Assembly (NCBI GenBank): GCA_016183775.1
Contig: JACPDY010000014.1
Coordinates: 34,647-98,646 of the forward strand
Length of the DNA stretch: 64,000 bases
Origin: Bacteroidota bacterium
GTDB taxonomy: Bacteria > Bacteroidota > Bacteroidia > JABDFU01
Reading direction: 5' to 3'
Below the pieces are notes generated by a model. The model did no database searches. It was given only the letters and a program-made list of their open reading frames with translations, and was not told the DNA's origin. The position numbers were made by a program, and so were the translations under genes. Of the stretch, positions 9,370-17,516 are shown one piece after another; positions within the stretch are counted from its first letter, which is position 1, and each line of letters begins with the position of its first letter.

Positions 9370-10797
9370 TTACCCAAATAACAAGCCAAATACCTCTTCC
9401 ATCTTACCCACCATAATTATTTTGATGCCATATTTTTTAAAATCGAGACCTTTTTTGTTGTATTTCGATATGAAGATTTGTTCGAATCCCAATTTTTCGG
9501 CTTCAGATATACGCTGATCTACCCTACTTACGGGACGAATTTCGCCTGACAATCCAACTTCAGCCGCGAAACAAATTTTAGCGGGAATTGGAATGTCCGC
9601 ATTGGATGATAACACAGCGCAAACTACTGCCAGGTCAATGGCCGGATCTTCAACACGTATGCCTCCTGCTAAATTTAAAAATACATCTTTCGCGCCAAGG
9701 CGAAAGCCGCAGCGCTTTTCAAGTACGGCGAGCAGCATTGATAACCTTCGCAGATCAAACCCGGTGGAGGAGCGCTGCGGTGTGCCATACGCAGCAGAAC
9801 TTACCAAGGCCTGTGTTTCAATAAGCATCGGCCGCATACCTTCCATAGTGGCAGCAATAGCCACGCCGCTCACTTGTTCGTCGCGGTTGGTGATGAGTAT
9901 TTCGGAGGGGTTGCTTACTTCCCGCAGGCCATCGCCCTGCATTTCATAAATACCTAATTCGTTGGTTGAACCAAACCGGTTTTTAATAGTGCGCAGCAAA
10001 CGGTAAACATGGTTGCGATCCCCTTCAAACTGTAAAACGGTATCAACCATGTGTTCCAATACTTTCGGGCCTGCCAGGCTGCCGTCTTTTGTAATATGTC
10101 CGATCAGGAAAACAGGAGTATTGCTTTCTTTCGCGTAACGGAGTATTTCGCCCGCGCACTCTCGTATCTGCGACACACTGCCGGGCGATGATTCAATGTG
10201 CGCCGAGTGTAATGTTTGTATCGAATCAATGATCAATACCTGCGGTTCGAGAATTTCAATTTGTTTAAAAATATTTTGCGTGGAGGTTTCTGTGAGAATG
10301 TAGCAACCTGCTTTCGCTGACACTTCGACTCCGCTCAGTGTGCCAGCTTCGGCAGGCAGGTTCGCATTATTCAGTCCGATGCGTTCTGCTCTCATCCGTA
10401 TCTGCTGTTCGCTTTCTTCGCCGGATATATATAACACTTTCAACCTTTTTAAATTAAGTGCCAACTGCAGCATTAATGTTGATTTACCAATGCCGGGTTC
10501 ACCGCCAAATAATATTAATGATCCTGGAACAAGTCCTCCGCCCAATGCCCTATCCAGTTCTTTATCGCCTAAAGGAATGCGATGCTCTGTGCCGATACTT
10601 ATTTCACTCACCAATTGCGGCTTTTGTGAACGTTGTGTGCTTGTACTTACAATGCCGGGAGTTTTTGTTTCATCACCTCTTTGTATCACTTCTTCCACAA
10701 ACGTGTTCCACTCATTACAGGAAGGACAACGCCCGACCCACTTGGGTGATTGCGCCCCGCAGTTCTGACAGAAATATGTTGTTTTGGTTTTGGCCAT
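9370..10797 (-). CDS. radA: DNA repair protein RadA
   Basis: A 475-residue RadA (Sms), a RecA-like ATPase and branch-migration helicase that helps process recombination intermediates. It shows an N-terminal C4 zinc finger (Cys 10, 13, 24, 27), a Walker A motif GGEPGIGKST (98-107), the RadA-specific KNRFGSTNELG motif, and a C-terminal Lon-protease-like domain (LNLAGGIRVEDPAIDLAVVC). Its length matches the family. It shares an orientation with the toxin-like gene upstream but is separated from it by 45 bases, so common transcription is uncertain. Confidence 0.96.
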   Translation of the reverse strand: MAKTKTTYFCQNCGAQSPKWVGRCPSCNEWNTFVEEVIQRGDETKTPGIVSTSTQRSQKPQLVSEISIGTEHRIPLGDKELDRALGGGLVPGSLILFGGEPGIGKSTLMLQLALNLKRLKVLYISGEESEQQIRMRAERIGLNNANLPAEAGTLSGVEVSAKAGCYILTETSTQNIFKQIEILEPQVLIIDSIQTLHSAHIESSPGSVSQIRECAGEILRYAKESNTPVFLIGHITKDGSLAGPKVLEHMVDTVLQFEGDRNHVYRLLRTIKNRFGSTNELGIYEMQGDGLREVSNPSEILITNRDEQVSGVAIAATMEGMRPMLIETQALVSSAAYGTPQRSSTGFDLRRLSMLLAVLEKRCGFRLGAKDVFLNLAGGIRVEDPAIDLAVVCAVLSSNADIPIPAKICFAAEVGLSGEIRPVSRVDQRISEAEKLGFEQIFISKYNKKGLDFKKYGIKIIMVGKMEEVFGLLFG

Positions 10798-10842
10798 TTT
10801 AAATTAGTTGGGAGTTGGCCAATAAGTAAGTTTGTTCACAGC

Positions 10843-11475
10843 TCAAGGGTGTATTTGATTTCTTAAAAAATCCTGAATCGTTTTGCCGATCCTGTTTTTC
10901 ACTTCAGTCCAAGTGATTTTTTCTTTTATTAATATGGGATCAGATTGCAGATCTGCATCATCAAAGTATAAAAGACTCTTGTATAGCAATGTCAGCTCTA
11001 CATCCGGATATTTTTCTTTATAAAACCCTGTTATTGTTTTAAAATCGAACAGTTGTAATAAAAAAAATAAGTCATAAAAATCTCTTTTTGCCCCCCTTCC
11101 GGTTATTGCAGAAAGTTTCATGGCAGCAATATCCTCAATTGAAAAGAGCCGCAGATTATCCTGTAGAGCAACTGGTGCAATCAGTTTATAGGGATGATAA
11201 ACAAAATCAAGTTTGACATCATTTACAAAAAGTTGAAGTATATTTTGTGATTGCGAGAAATATTTTTTGTTTTTAAAGTCGTTTAATTGAAGGGAAATGG
11301 CATCAGGATTAAATGGTTGTGTTGAAAAAAAATCAAGATCGTAGGATATTCTGTGACCTATTTGCAAGGCTAAAGACGTTCCGCCGGCTAAAGAAAATGT
11401 GGAAAAGTCTTTCCGTCCACTAAGTTCTTTCAATAATTCCAGGGCAGGCTTGTCGACTGATGAATAGTATAACAT
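10843..11475 (-). CDS. AbiEii-type nucleotidyltransferase (toxin-like)
   Basis: A 210-residue member of the AbiEii/DUF1814 nucleotidyltransferase family. SLAGGTSLALQIGHRISYDL (near residues 28-47) holds the GGT..L and R.S.DLDF catalytic signature. The second conserved block IEDIAAMKLSAITGRGAKRD plus FYDLFFLL also fits. In type IV toxin-antitoxin systems AbiEii modifies tRNA ends and arrests growth. The gene overlaps its upstream partner by 46 bases, so translation is probably coupled. The partner is a DUF6922-like protein and not a classical AbiEi, so the toxin role is inferred from the family. Confidence 0.85.
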   Translation of the reverse strand: MLYYSSVDKPALELLKELSGRKDFSTFSLAGGTSLALQIGHRISYDLDFFSTQPFNPDAISLQLNDFKNKKYFSQSQNILQLFVNDVKLDFVYHPYKLIAPVALQDNLRLFSIEDIAAMKLSAITGRGAKRDFYDLFFLLQLFDFKTITGFYKEKYPDVELTLLYKSLLYFDDADLQSDPILIKEKITWTEVKNRIGKTIQDFLRNQIHP

Positions 11476-11714
11476 CTGAAGTCTTTTAAAGGAATATTAA
11501 AAAGTACACTTACAAAATTCAAGGTTTTCTTATCGAACTCCCTGCACTGTTTCAATTCATTTTTCACTTTTTCCTCACCATAATAATTTAAAATTGTATT
11601 AATGTCCTCAATGCTGCCACACATAAAAACACGTTCAATTATATAGCGCGCATGCTGCTTGTAATCAATATTCTTTATGTCTGTATCCCAAAAAAGGTGT
11701 TTTCTGAATTGCAT
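11430..11714 (-). CDS. DUF6922-like protein, putative antitoxin partner
   Basis: A 94-residue protein with the pattern KHLFWDTDIKNIDYKQHARY followed by IIERVFMCGSIEDINTILNYYG, which resembles DUF6922 proteins encoded just before AbiEii-like nucleotidyltransferases. It has no clear DNA-binding helix-turn-helix of the AbiEi type. The gene overlaps the start of the downstream nucleotidyltransferase by 46 bases. Function as an antitoxin is inferred from this arrangement only; no experimental role is known to me. Confidence 0.75.
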   Translation of the reverse strand: MQFRKHLFWDTDIKNIDYKQHARYIIERVFMCGSIEDINTILNYYGEEKVKNELKQCREFDKKTLNFVSVLFNIPLKDFRCYTIHQSTSLPWNY

Positions 11715-11829
11715 TGTAGTGTAAAGTTACGAGTTATTCCCACTTTTATTCTTGTCCCGTATATGGAATGACTATTCCTTACAAAACGCCCTTTACAAAT
11801 TCTAAATTAATTTGGGATTAAGAAATCAT

Positions 11830-12324
11830 TCACCCTCCCTTTATCTTCTTCTCAATCGCACTTGTAGAATACCCTTTCACCAGCTCGATCAGTTTCACTT
11901 CTCCGCCATTTGCAAGCACTATATCGTGCCCTGCAATTTGGTTCACTTTGTAATCGGCGCCTTTAACCAATACATCTGGTTGTATCAGTTTTATTAATTC
12001 ATAAGGAGTTTCTTCGTCAAACACACATACTATATCCACAAAATGTAAGGCTGCAATTATTGTTGCACGCGATGTCTGATCCTGAATTGGACGGTTGGCT
12101 CCTTTGTTTAACAGTTGCACTGAGCTGTCGCTGTTAACGCCAACGATCAATATATTTCCGCAATCAGCGGCTTTGCTTAAATAATCAATATGGCCGAGGT
12201 GTAACAGATCAAAGCAGCCATTAGTGAAAACAATTTTCCTGCTTTTCAATCTGTGATGTGCCAATGCCGGCCCTAATGATTCACGGGTTAGTATGCGGTT
12301 CTTTATTACTTCAAGCTTTTGCAT
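11830..12324 (-). CDS. rfaE2: D-glycero-beta-D-manno-heptose 1-phosphate adenylyltransferase
   Basis: A 164-residue stand-alone nucleotidyltransferase that makes ADP-heptose for lipopolysaccharide or other heptose glycans. TNGCFDLLHLGHIDYLSKA (near residues 34-52) contains the HxGH motif of cytidylyltransferase-like enzymes. VKGADY and the C-terminal VKGYSTSAIEKK (the .STS..I block) are typical of the HldE C-terminal domain. The kinase half is not fused, as is usual in this phylum, and no heptose kinase is seen nearby. The closest neighbour in the same direction is a flippase-like membrane protein. Confidence 0.92.
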   Translation of the reverse strand: MQKLEVIKNRILTRESLGPALAHHRLKSRKIVFTNGCFDLLHLGHIDYLSKAADCGNILIVGVNSDSSVQLLNKGANRPIQDQTSRATIIAALHFVDIVCVFDEETPYELIKLIQPDVLVKGADYKVNQIAGHDIVLANGGEVKLIELVKGYSTSAIEKKIKGG

Positions 12325-12341
12325 TTTTTGTTTTGATTTCG

Positions 12342-12395
12342 GGTTTCAGGTTTCAGGTTGAGTTTGGTTAAACCGCCAACTTGAAACCTGAAACC
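12342..12395. repeat. Inverted repeat, GGTTTCAGGTTTCAGGTTG arms
   Basis: Arms at 12342-12360 and 12377-12395 pair over 19 bases with one mismatch. It lies between the flippase-like gene and rfaE2. It shares its core words with the repeats at 972-997 and 50641-50684 and so appears to belong to a dispersed family. Confidence 0.7.
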
Positions 12396-12400
12396 TTTTC

Positions 12401-13432
12401 TTAACCAACCTTCAACTGTTTCCTCTTTTCAATATTCAACATTAGAATTGAAACAGATCCCAATACCAGGATCAACAGCATTTGCGATGAGTGAACAATT
12501 GTAGCATACATCAAACCTTTACTGATCTCTTTTCCTGTTATCGGGTCGGGATGAGGAATAATCCCGTACAAGGCCAGTCCGCCGGCAACGAGGAAATGAT
12601 AAGCGCCGATACCTCCCTGTACCGGTGCCGACATCCCTATTCCGCCCAGCACTAAAATAAACAGCGCGGCCGAAAATCCGAGGTCCGTTGTTTCGGGAAC
12701 AGAGAAAAAGCTAAAGTAGCCTGCAACAAAATACAGGAACCATATTAGTACGGAATGAAATAAAAATGCTTTCCACTTTTTTAATTTCAATACCGATTGC
12801 AGACCATCGCCAATCCCTTTTAAAAAAGAAACCACTTTACCGATAAGCGGTATTTTAGCGATGCGTTTTCGCATGGTGTATAATATTACAATGATCGAAA
12901 ATGCCACAATAGCTGTTATAAAAATAAAAGCGGAGGAGATATGTGACACGAATGAAAGTTTATCGCGGAACAGTGTCATGAAAAAATTACCGAACAGGCT
13001 AAAGTTGATGGCAAGTGTTAAAATGATGAGGAATATTAAACTGATGAGGTCGATTACCCGCTCAGCAATGACAGTGCCGAATAATGAATCGATAGACGTT
13101 TCTTCCACTTCATACAGAGCAGTGCAGCGTGTAACTTCACCTAAACGTGGGAATGCCATGTTGGCAAAATAACCCAGACACAACGAATAAAACAAATTAC
13201 TGAATTTAGGGCGTACGTGCAATGGCTCAATGAGCATTCCCCACCTGTATGCCCGGCTCATGTGCGCAACCAATGAGAACAACAGTGAAAACATCACCCA
13301 TCCGTAGTGCGCTTCTTTCATGTCGTTAAACATTTGCGTCAGATCGACATTGCGGAACGCGAAATACATTAACAGCACACCAACGCCAAGGAAAACAATA
13401 AACTTAATGCTTGATTTTAAACGGGCTGACAA
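12401..13432 (-). CDS. Flippase-like membrane protein (UPF0104/LPG synthase TM family)
   Basis: A 343-residue polytopic protein with about eight transmembrane helices, matching the lysylphosphatidylglycerol synthase transmembrane (UPF0104) family. Visible family marks are ..HMSRAYRWGMLIEPL, LGYFANMAFPRLGEVTRC (with the conserved R-GE) and GGIGAYHFLVAGGLALYGI. The catalytic C-terminal domain of MprF is absent, so it probably moves a lipid or lipid-linked precursor and does not aminoacylate one. It ends 76 bases before rfaE2 and starts one base after panD ends. A link to envelope synthesis is likely; the substrate is unknown. Confidence 0.88.
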   Translation of the reverse strand: MSARLKSSIKFIVFLGVGVLLMYFAFRNVDLTQMFNDMKEAHYGWVMFSLLFSLVAHMSRAYRWGMLIEPLHVRPKFSNLFYSLCLGYFANMAFPRLGEVTRCTALYEVEETSIDSLFGTVIAERVIDLISLIFLIILTLAINFSLFGNFFMTLFRDKLSFVSHISSAFIFITAIVAFSIIVILYTMRKRIAKIPLIGKVVSFLKGIGDGLQSVLKLKKWKAFLFHSVLIWFLYFVAGYFSFFSVPETTDLGFSAALFILVLGGIGMSAPVQGGIGAYHFLVAGGLALYGIIPHPDPITGKEISKGLMYATIVHSSQMLLILVLGSVSILMLNIEKRKQLKVG

Positions 13433-13433
13433 T

Positions 13434-13787
13434 TTATTTCTTTAGTTTGTTGGTTTGTGGATCCGGGAAAACTACAGTTGGTCTGAATTGTTTTGCTTCT
13501 TCAAAATCCATTGATGCATACGAAAGTATGATCACGTGGTGGCCCAATGATACCTTTAGGGCCGCCGGTCCGTTCAGACAAATAATGCCCGACCCGCGCT
13601 TGCCTTTTATTACATAAGTAATAAAGCGTTCGCCGTTATTATAGTTCAACACATGTACCTGTTCATTCTCGATCAGGTTAGCGGCATCCATCAGGTCCTC
13701 GTCAATAGTAACACTGCCAATGTAGTTCAGATCAGCCTCTGTAACAGTTACACGGTGTATCTTTGATTTTAATATATCTATCTTCAT
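13434..13787 (-). CDS. panD: Aspartate 1-decarboxylase
   Basis: A 117-residue pyruvoyl-dependent enzyme that makes beta-alanine for pantothenate synthesis. [20 protein letters not shown] (residues 8-27) contains the Gly-Ser self-cleavage site at 24-25, where Ser becomes the pyruvoyl group. [22 protein letters not shown] is also conserved. The usual GD before VIIxSYA is GH here. The gene lies 52 bases downstream of panC and is followed after one base by the flippase-like gene, which suggests one transcript panC-panD-flippase. Confidence 0.95.
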   Translation of the reverse strand: MKIDILKSKIHRVTVTEADLNYIGSVTIDEDLMDAANLIENEQVHVLNYNNGERFITYVIKGKRGSGIICLNGPAALKVSLGHHVIILSYASMDFEEAKQFRPTVVFPDPQTNKLKK

Positions 13788-13839
13788 AGCACAACAAAAC
13801 TAAGTATTAAATAAGAAGTAAGAAGTGAGAGAGCAGAAT

Positions 13840-14841
13840 TTATTTTAAAATAACATTATCGATCAGCCTCACCTGGCCTACTCTTACCGCAATACAAGCC
13901 ACTGCACTTTCGGCTTTATCCAGGTTAAGCACAGGTTGCAATGTTCTGGCATCCGCTATTTGAAAATATTCCAGTTCTGTAAGTGAGCTTTCAGCGATCT
14001 CACTTTCAACAAGCATGGTAAGTTCATCAACAGATAATTTATCGGCTAATTTCTGTACGGTAAACAATGTCTGCGAAATAATGCAGGCTACTGCCCGTTC
14101 AGAAGGGGTTAAACGAATGTTGCGTGAGCTCATAGCAAGTCCGTCCGGCTCACGGACAATCGGGCAGGTAACAATTTGTACCCCATAATTAAGCTGCCGG
14201 ACCATTTCCTTAATGATGGTTTGTTGCTGAAAATCTTTTTGTCCGAAATAGGCCCTGTCGGGGTTAACAATATCAAGCAGTTTGCTTACAACCTGTATCA
14301 CTCCTTCAAAATGACCGGGCCGGCGGGTGCCTTCCATTACTTTATCGAGGTCGCCTAAGTTTACCTGTAAATACCGATTGTCAGATTTGAGACTGGTTTG
14401 CCGGCGCTGAAACTGTGTGTCGGCGGGCAGGTTTTGGACAGTAGTACCAACAATTCCCATATCCGTATTACCAATTCCCTCTCTCACCTTTCGCCCTTCG
14501 TCCCTCGTCTCTTTCTTCACGTCCCTTGTCTCTCCGCCTTCCGGGTATATTTCCTTTTCCCCTGGAACAAACAATACATCACAGCCTGTTTTTTCAAGAA
14601 GTACTTTATCTGCTTCAATTGGTCTCGGGTATTTTTCCAGATCACTTTTATCATTGAACTGGGTTGGATTAACAAAAATGCTGCAAACCGTCACATCATT
14701 TTCGGCCTTTGAGCGTTCAATAAGGGAAATATGACCTTTATGTAAGGCTCCCATGGTTGGAACAAAGCCAATAGTATGACCTTTTTTACGCTGCTCGGTC
14801 AGGTGCCTCTCCAGATCGGTTTTTTTCTCAAAAACAAGCAT
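13840..14841 (-). CDS. panC: Pantothenate synthetase with a large insertion
   Basis: This enzyme joins pantoate and beta-alanine using ATP. PTMGALHKGHISLIERSK (with the HxGH motif), VNPTQFN, YFGQKDFQQQTIIKEMVRQL and the late MSSRNIRL block are all present, so the active site appears intact. The chain is 333 residues instead of about 280, because roughly 57 residues (encoded at 14365-14535) lie between EIYPEG and VNLGDLDKVMEG. The insert is polar, and its DNA contains two imperfect direct repeats resembling intergenic spacer repeats. ATG at 14841 is chosen over the GTG at 14850. Confidence 0.93.
   Translation of the reverse strand: MLVFEKKTDLERHLTEQRKKGHTIGFVPTMGALHKGHISLIERSKAENDVTVCSIFVNPTQFNDKSDLEKYPRPIEADKVLLEKTGCDVLFVPGEKEIYPEGGETRDVKKETRDEGRKVREGIGNTDMGIVGTTVQNLPADTQFQRRQTSLKSDNRYLQVNLGDLDKVMEGTRRPGHFEGVIQVVSKLLDIVNPDRAYFGQKDFQQQTIIKEMVRQLNYGVQIVTCPIVREPDGLAMSSRNIRLTPSERAVACIISQTLFTVQKLADKLSVDELTMLVESEIAESSLTELEYFQIADARTLQPVLNLDKAESAVACIAVRVGQVRLIDNVILK
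14365..14535 (-). repeat. In-frame insertion within panC containing direct repeats
   Basis: This segment keeps the reading frame but has no counterpart in ordinary PanC. On the plus strand CGTCCCTCGTCTCT (14499-14512) and CGTCCCTTGTCTCT (14520-14533) repeat with a 21-base period. The encoded peptide is rich in Glu, Arg, Lys, Thr and Gln and has no hydrophobic pattern. It looks like a spacer repeat that became coding. Confidence 0.6.
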
Positions 14842-15059
14842 TGGTATCACTTAAAATCGGGTTAAAAGTAATTATTAATTGTTACAGGCTACCGGAATAG
14901 TTCGATAATACAGACCCACTTCTGGTTAAAATGTTCTACAAAAGCAATTTTTATGGTACAGCCCCGTTGTATAGCTACTTAGCAATCAATAACATATAAA
15001 GAACGTAACGATAAACTTCTGTTTTTTCAAGACAAAGAGCCTTAAACATTAGGTTAATG

Positions 15060-15090
15060 TTGATAATCTTGTTAATATTTAGTACCTTTG
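15060..15090 (+). promoter_or_regulatory. Candidate sigma-A promoter for the GT5-like gene
   Basis: TTGA (15060-15063), 19 bases of spacing, then TACCTTTG (15083-15090) closely match the Bacteroidota TTTG-N19-TAnnTTTG promoter. The implied start site near 15097 gives a leader of about 34 bases before the ATG at 15131. Confidence 0.6.
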
Positions 15091-15130
15091 TTTTCCTTTA
15101 ATATCAACGTACTCACTCAATATACATACC

Positions 15131-15955
15131 ATGAAAAAAGCCAAAATTTTATTTGTATCACAGGAGATCACGCCTTATTTAGAACCAACACCAATGGGAA
15201 CTCTTTCCCGCCAATTGCCTCAAGGCATACAGGAGCGTGGCAGAGAGATTCGTACATTTATGCCCCGGTTTGGCTCTATTAATGAACGCAGGAACCAATT
15301 GCATGAAGTGATCCGCCTTTCAGGGATGAACCTGATCATTAATGATGCTGACCATCCGCTTATAATAAAGGTAGCTTCTATTCAATCGGCCCGCATGCAG
15401 GTTTATTTTATTGATAATGAAGACTATTTTCAACGTAAAGCTGTTTTTCAGGATAAAAAGGGACATTTCTTTGATGATAATGACGAGCGTGCTATTTTCT
15501 TTTGCCGTGGGGTCATTGAAACCATTAAAAAATTAGGCTGGTCACCCGACATTGTACATTGTCATGGTTGGATGACAAGCTTATTGCCGGTGTATCTTAA
15601 AAAGTCATATGCGGAGGATCCGATGTTCGAAAACACCAAGGTAGTTTACTCGGTATATGATGATGAGTTTCCAACAGCCTTGCATAAAGATTTCACTAAA
15701 AAAGCTGCTTTTGAGGGAATTGGTAAAAATGACCTGGATGCTGCTAAAGTTCCGTCATTTGCCAATATCAATAAATTAGCGGTGCAATATTCAGATGCTG
15801 TGATCAAAGCAAGTCCGAAAATATCTTCTGATGTTGAAAAATACATCAAAAAAGCGGATAAACCTATGCTTGATTATCATTCACCTGCGGATTATATAGA
15901 TGCTTACAATGATTTTTATGAGCAGGTACTGGCAGAAGAGTTTGCCATGGCATGA
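15131..15955 (+). CDS. Truncated GT5 starch/glycogen synthase N-domain protein
   Basis: A 274-residue protein covering only the N-terminal Rossmann domain of GT5 glycogen/starch synthases: KILFVSQEITPYLEPTPMG at the start, REIRTFMPRFGSINER, and DIVHCHGWMTSLLPVYLK near residues 138-155. The usual ADP-glucose site K-x-GGL is replaced by PTPMGTL, and the whole C-terminal GT-B domain is missing, so full catalysis is unlikely. Such half-proteins lie between panC and the DUF4270 gene in many Bacteroidota. A structural or regulatory role is inferred. A GC-rich terminator follows. Confidence 0.85.
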   Translation: MKKAKILFVSQEITPYLEPTPMGTLSRQLPQGIQERGREIRTFMPRFGSINERRNQLHEVIRLSGMNLIINDADHPLIIKVASIQSARMQVYFIDNEDYFQRKAVFQDKKGHFFDDNDERAIFFCRGVIETIKKLGWSPDIVHCHGWMTSLLPVYLKKSYAEDPMFENTKVVYSVYDDEFPTALHKDFTKKAAFEGIGKNDLDAAKVPSFANINKLAVQYSDAVIKASPKISSDVEKYIKKADKPMLDYHSPADYIDAYNDFYEQVLAEEFAMA

Positions 15956-16005
15956 ACAAAAAGCCATGCCTACCGGCAGACAGGTAAAAAGACAAAATAA
16001 CCGTT

Positions 16006-16039
16006 ACAATTGTCCCGCCCACGCGGGACAATTGTTTTT
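16006..16039 (+). terminator. Rho-independent terminator after the GT5-like gene
   Basis: A 13-bp GC-rich stem (16006-16018 with 16023-16035) and a four-base loop are followed by TTTTT. It ends the GT5-like transcript and sits 5 bases before a second, larger hairpin. Confidence 0.8.
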
Positions 16040-16040
16040 A

Positions 16041-16102
16041 AAAACTCCGACATAACCCCTGACAGGGTTTCAAAACCCTGTCAGGGGTTATGTCGGAGTT
16101 TT
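16041..16102. repeat. Perfect 30-bp inverted repeat
   Basis: Arms at 16041-16070 and 16073-16102 are exactly complementary with a two-base loop; the inner part carries CCTGACAGGGTTT. It is far longer than a terminator needs and lies 35 bases before the DUF4270 start, so it could be a mobile palindromic unit or a structured leader element. Confidence 0.85.
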
Positions 16103-16136
16103 ATTAGTATTTTTGTCTGGCATTGAAAATCCGGGG

Positions 16137-17513
16137 ATGAACGCATATACCAACAATAATTTGATACGTTTTATAACACTGTTTTTTTTAACCTGCGCCG
16201 GCATCTATTCATGTAAAAAGGAGGGGAAGATCGGGCTTGATGTTCAGCCTGTAACTGATCTGATCTCTTCTGAATTCAAAGATACTTCCACGGTATTAAG
16301 TTATGTGCAGAAAGATGATTCGGTGAAGACCAATAATTCTTCATTGTTATTTTTGGGAAGCTATGTTGATCCTGTTTTTGGTAAAACATCCTGTTCCTTC
16401 TTTACTCAATTGAATATTTTTAATAATTCAAACAACATTGATTTTACTAATGGCATTGGCCCCGCTTCCGAGCTGGTGCTGGATTCAGCTGTGCTCACTC
16501 TGCAATATCGTACAACCAGCACAGATGGCCGCAAATTATACGGATCGTCTGCGGATCAACAGACGATCAATGTGTATGAACTTACCCAGGGGCTTACAGT
16601 TGATAGTACATATTATTCAAACCGGATGTTATCATACAGCAGCCTGATCGGTTCTCAAAAACTTAGTCTTTTTCCCGACAGCAATGTGCTGCTTAAAGGT
16701 GTAAAAGTATTGCCTCACCTGCGTATTAAACTTGACAGCGCTTTTGCGGCCGGAATACTCATGCAATCCGGAACCGCTAACCTGGCCGATAATACCGCAT
16801 TTCATAATTTCTTTAAAGGGATATATGTTGCACCTTCCAATGCAACGCAGGCTTCGGGAGAGGGAGCTGTGTTCTATTTTGATCCGCATGGCACATATAC
16901 AAAACTTACATTATACTACCGGCGTCATATAAGCAGCCCTGCTGCCGGCGACACTCTTAATTATTCCTTCGAGATAAATGGAACTACCGCCTATTTTAAC
17001 AATTTTCAGCATGATTACACTTCAACCGCGGTTGATGCAAGGATAAACAATGGTATTAACGACACCGATTATATATATATACAATCTGCTGCAGGCATAC
17101 GTACCATGTTAATGCTGCCGTATTTAAAAAACTGGACAAGCAAAGGTCCAATTGCTGTTAATAAAGCAGAAGTTGTTTTTAAAGTTGATGGCTCGACCGT
17201 TTCAACCGATTACAACGCGCATCCGAAACTTTTCCTGGTTGCAATTGACTCAGTTCCCGGCAAGTTTGATTTTCCGATCGATTTTTATGAGCTGGCATCC
17301 GCTTATGGCGGAGAGTATAATGCCACTACACAGGAATACAGATTCAATATCGCAAGACACGTTCAATCTATTTTAGACGGCAGGAAAACAGATCATGGAT
17401 TTTATTTACTTGCCGCAGGCGGCGCAGTTAACGCTGGCCGTACAGTTCTTTACGGTTCGGGTAAAGTATCAAACAAATTAAAATTTCGTTTAACCTATAC
17501 CAAACTATATTAA
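16137..17513 (+). CDS. DUF4270 lipoprotein
   Basis: A 458-residue envelope lipoprotein of the Bacteroidota-specific DUF4270 family. A hydrophobic leader ends in GIYSC, with the Cys near residue 23, followed by KKEGKIGLDVQP, a family hallmark. The rest is beta-rich with many polar residues and no catalytic motif that I recognise. ATG at 16137 is preferred to an upstream TTG. It ends three bases before glmS, so both are probably co-transcribed. The conserved neighbourhood with the GT5 half-protein and glmS hints at glycan or envelope work, but its function is unknown. Confidence 0.88.
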   Translation: MNAYTNNNLIRFITLFFLTCAGIYSCKKEGKIGLDVQPVTDLISSEFKDTSTVLSYVQKDDSVKTNNSSLLFLGSYVDPVFGKTSCSFFTQLNIFNNSNNIDFTNGIGPASELVLDSAVLTLQYRTTSTDGRKLYGSSADQQTINVYELTQGLTVDSTYYSNRMLSYSSLIGSQKLSLFPDSNVLLKGVKVLPHLRIKLDSAFAAGILMQSGTANLADNTAFHNFFKGIYVAPSNATQASGEGAVFYFDPHGTYTKLTLYYRRHISSPAAGDTLNYSFEINGTTAYFNNFQHDYTSTAVDARINNGINDTDYIYIQSAAGIRTMLMLPYLKNWTSKGPIAVNKAEVVFKVDGSTVSTDYNAHPKLFLVAIDSVPGKFDFPIDFYELASAYGGEYNATTQEYRFNIARHVQSILDGRKTDHGFYLLAAGGAVNAGRTVLYGSGKVSNKLKFRLTYTKLY

Positions 17514-17516
17514 ATC

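Noticed and set aside
14842..15130. Riboswitch or leader element between panC and the GT5-like gene
   Set aside because: Only a promoter box was found; no conserved aptamer motif is visible.
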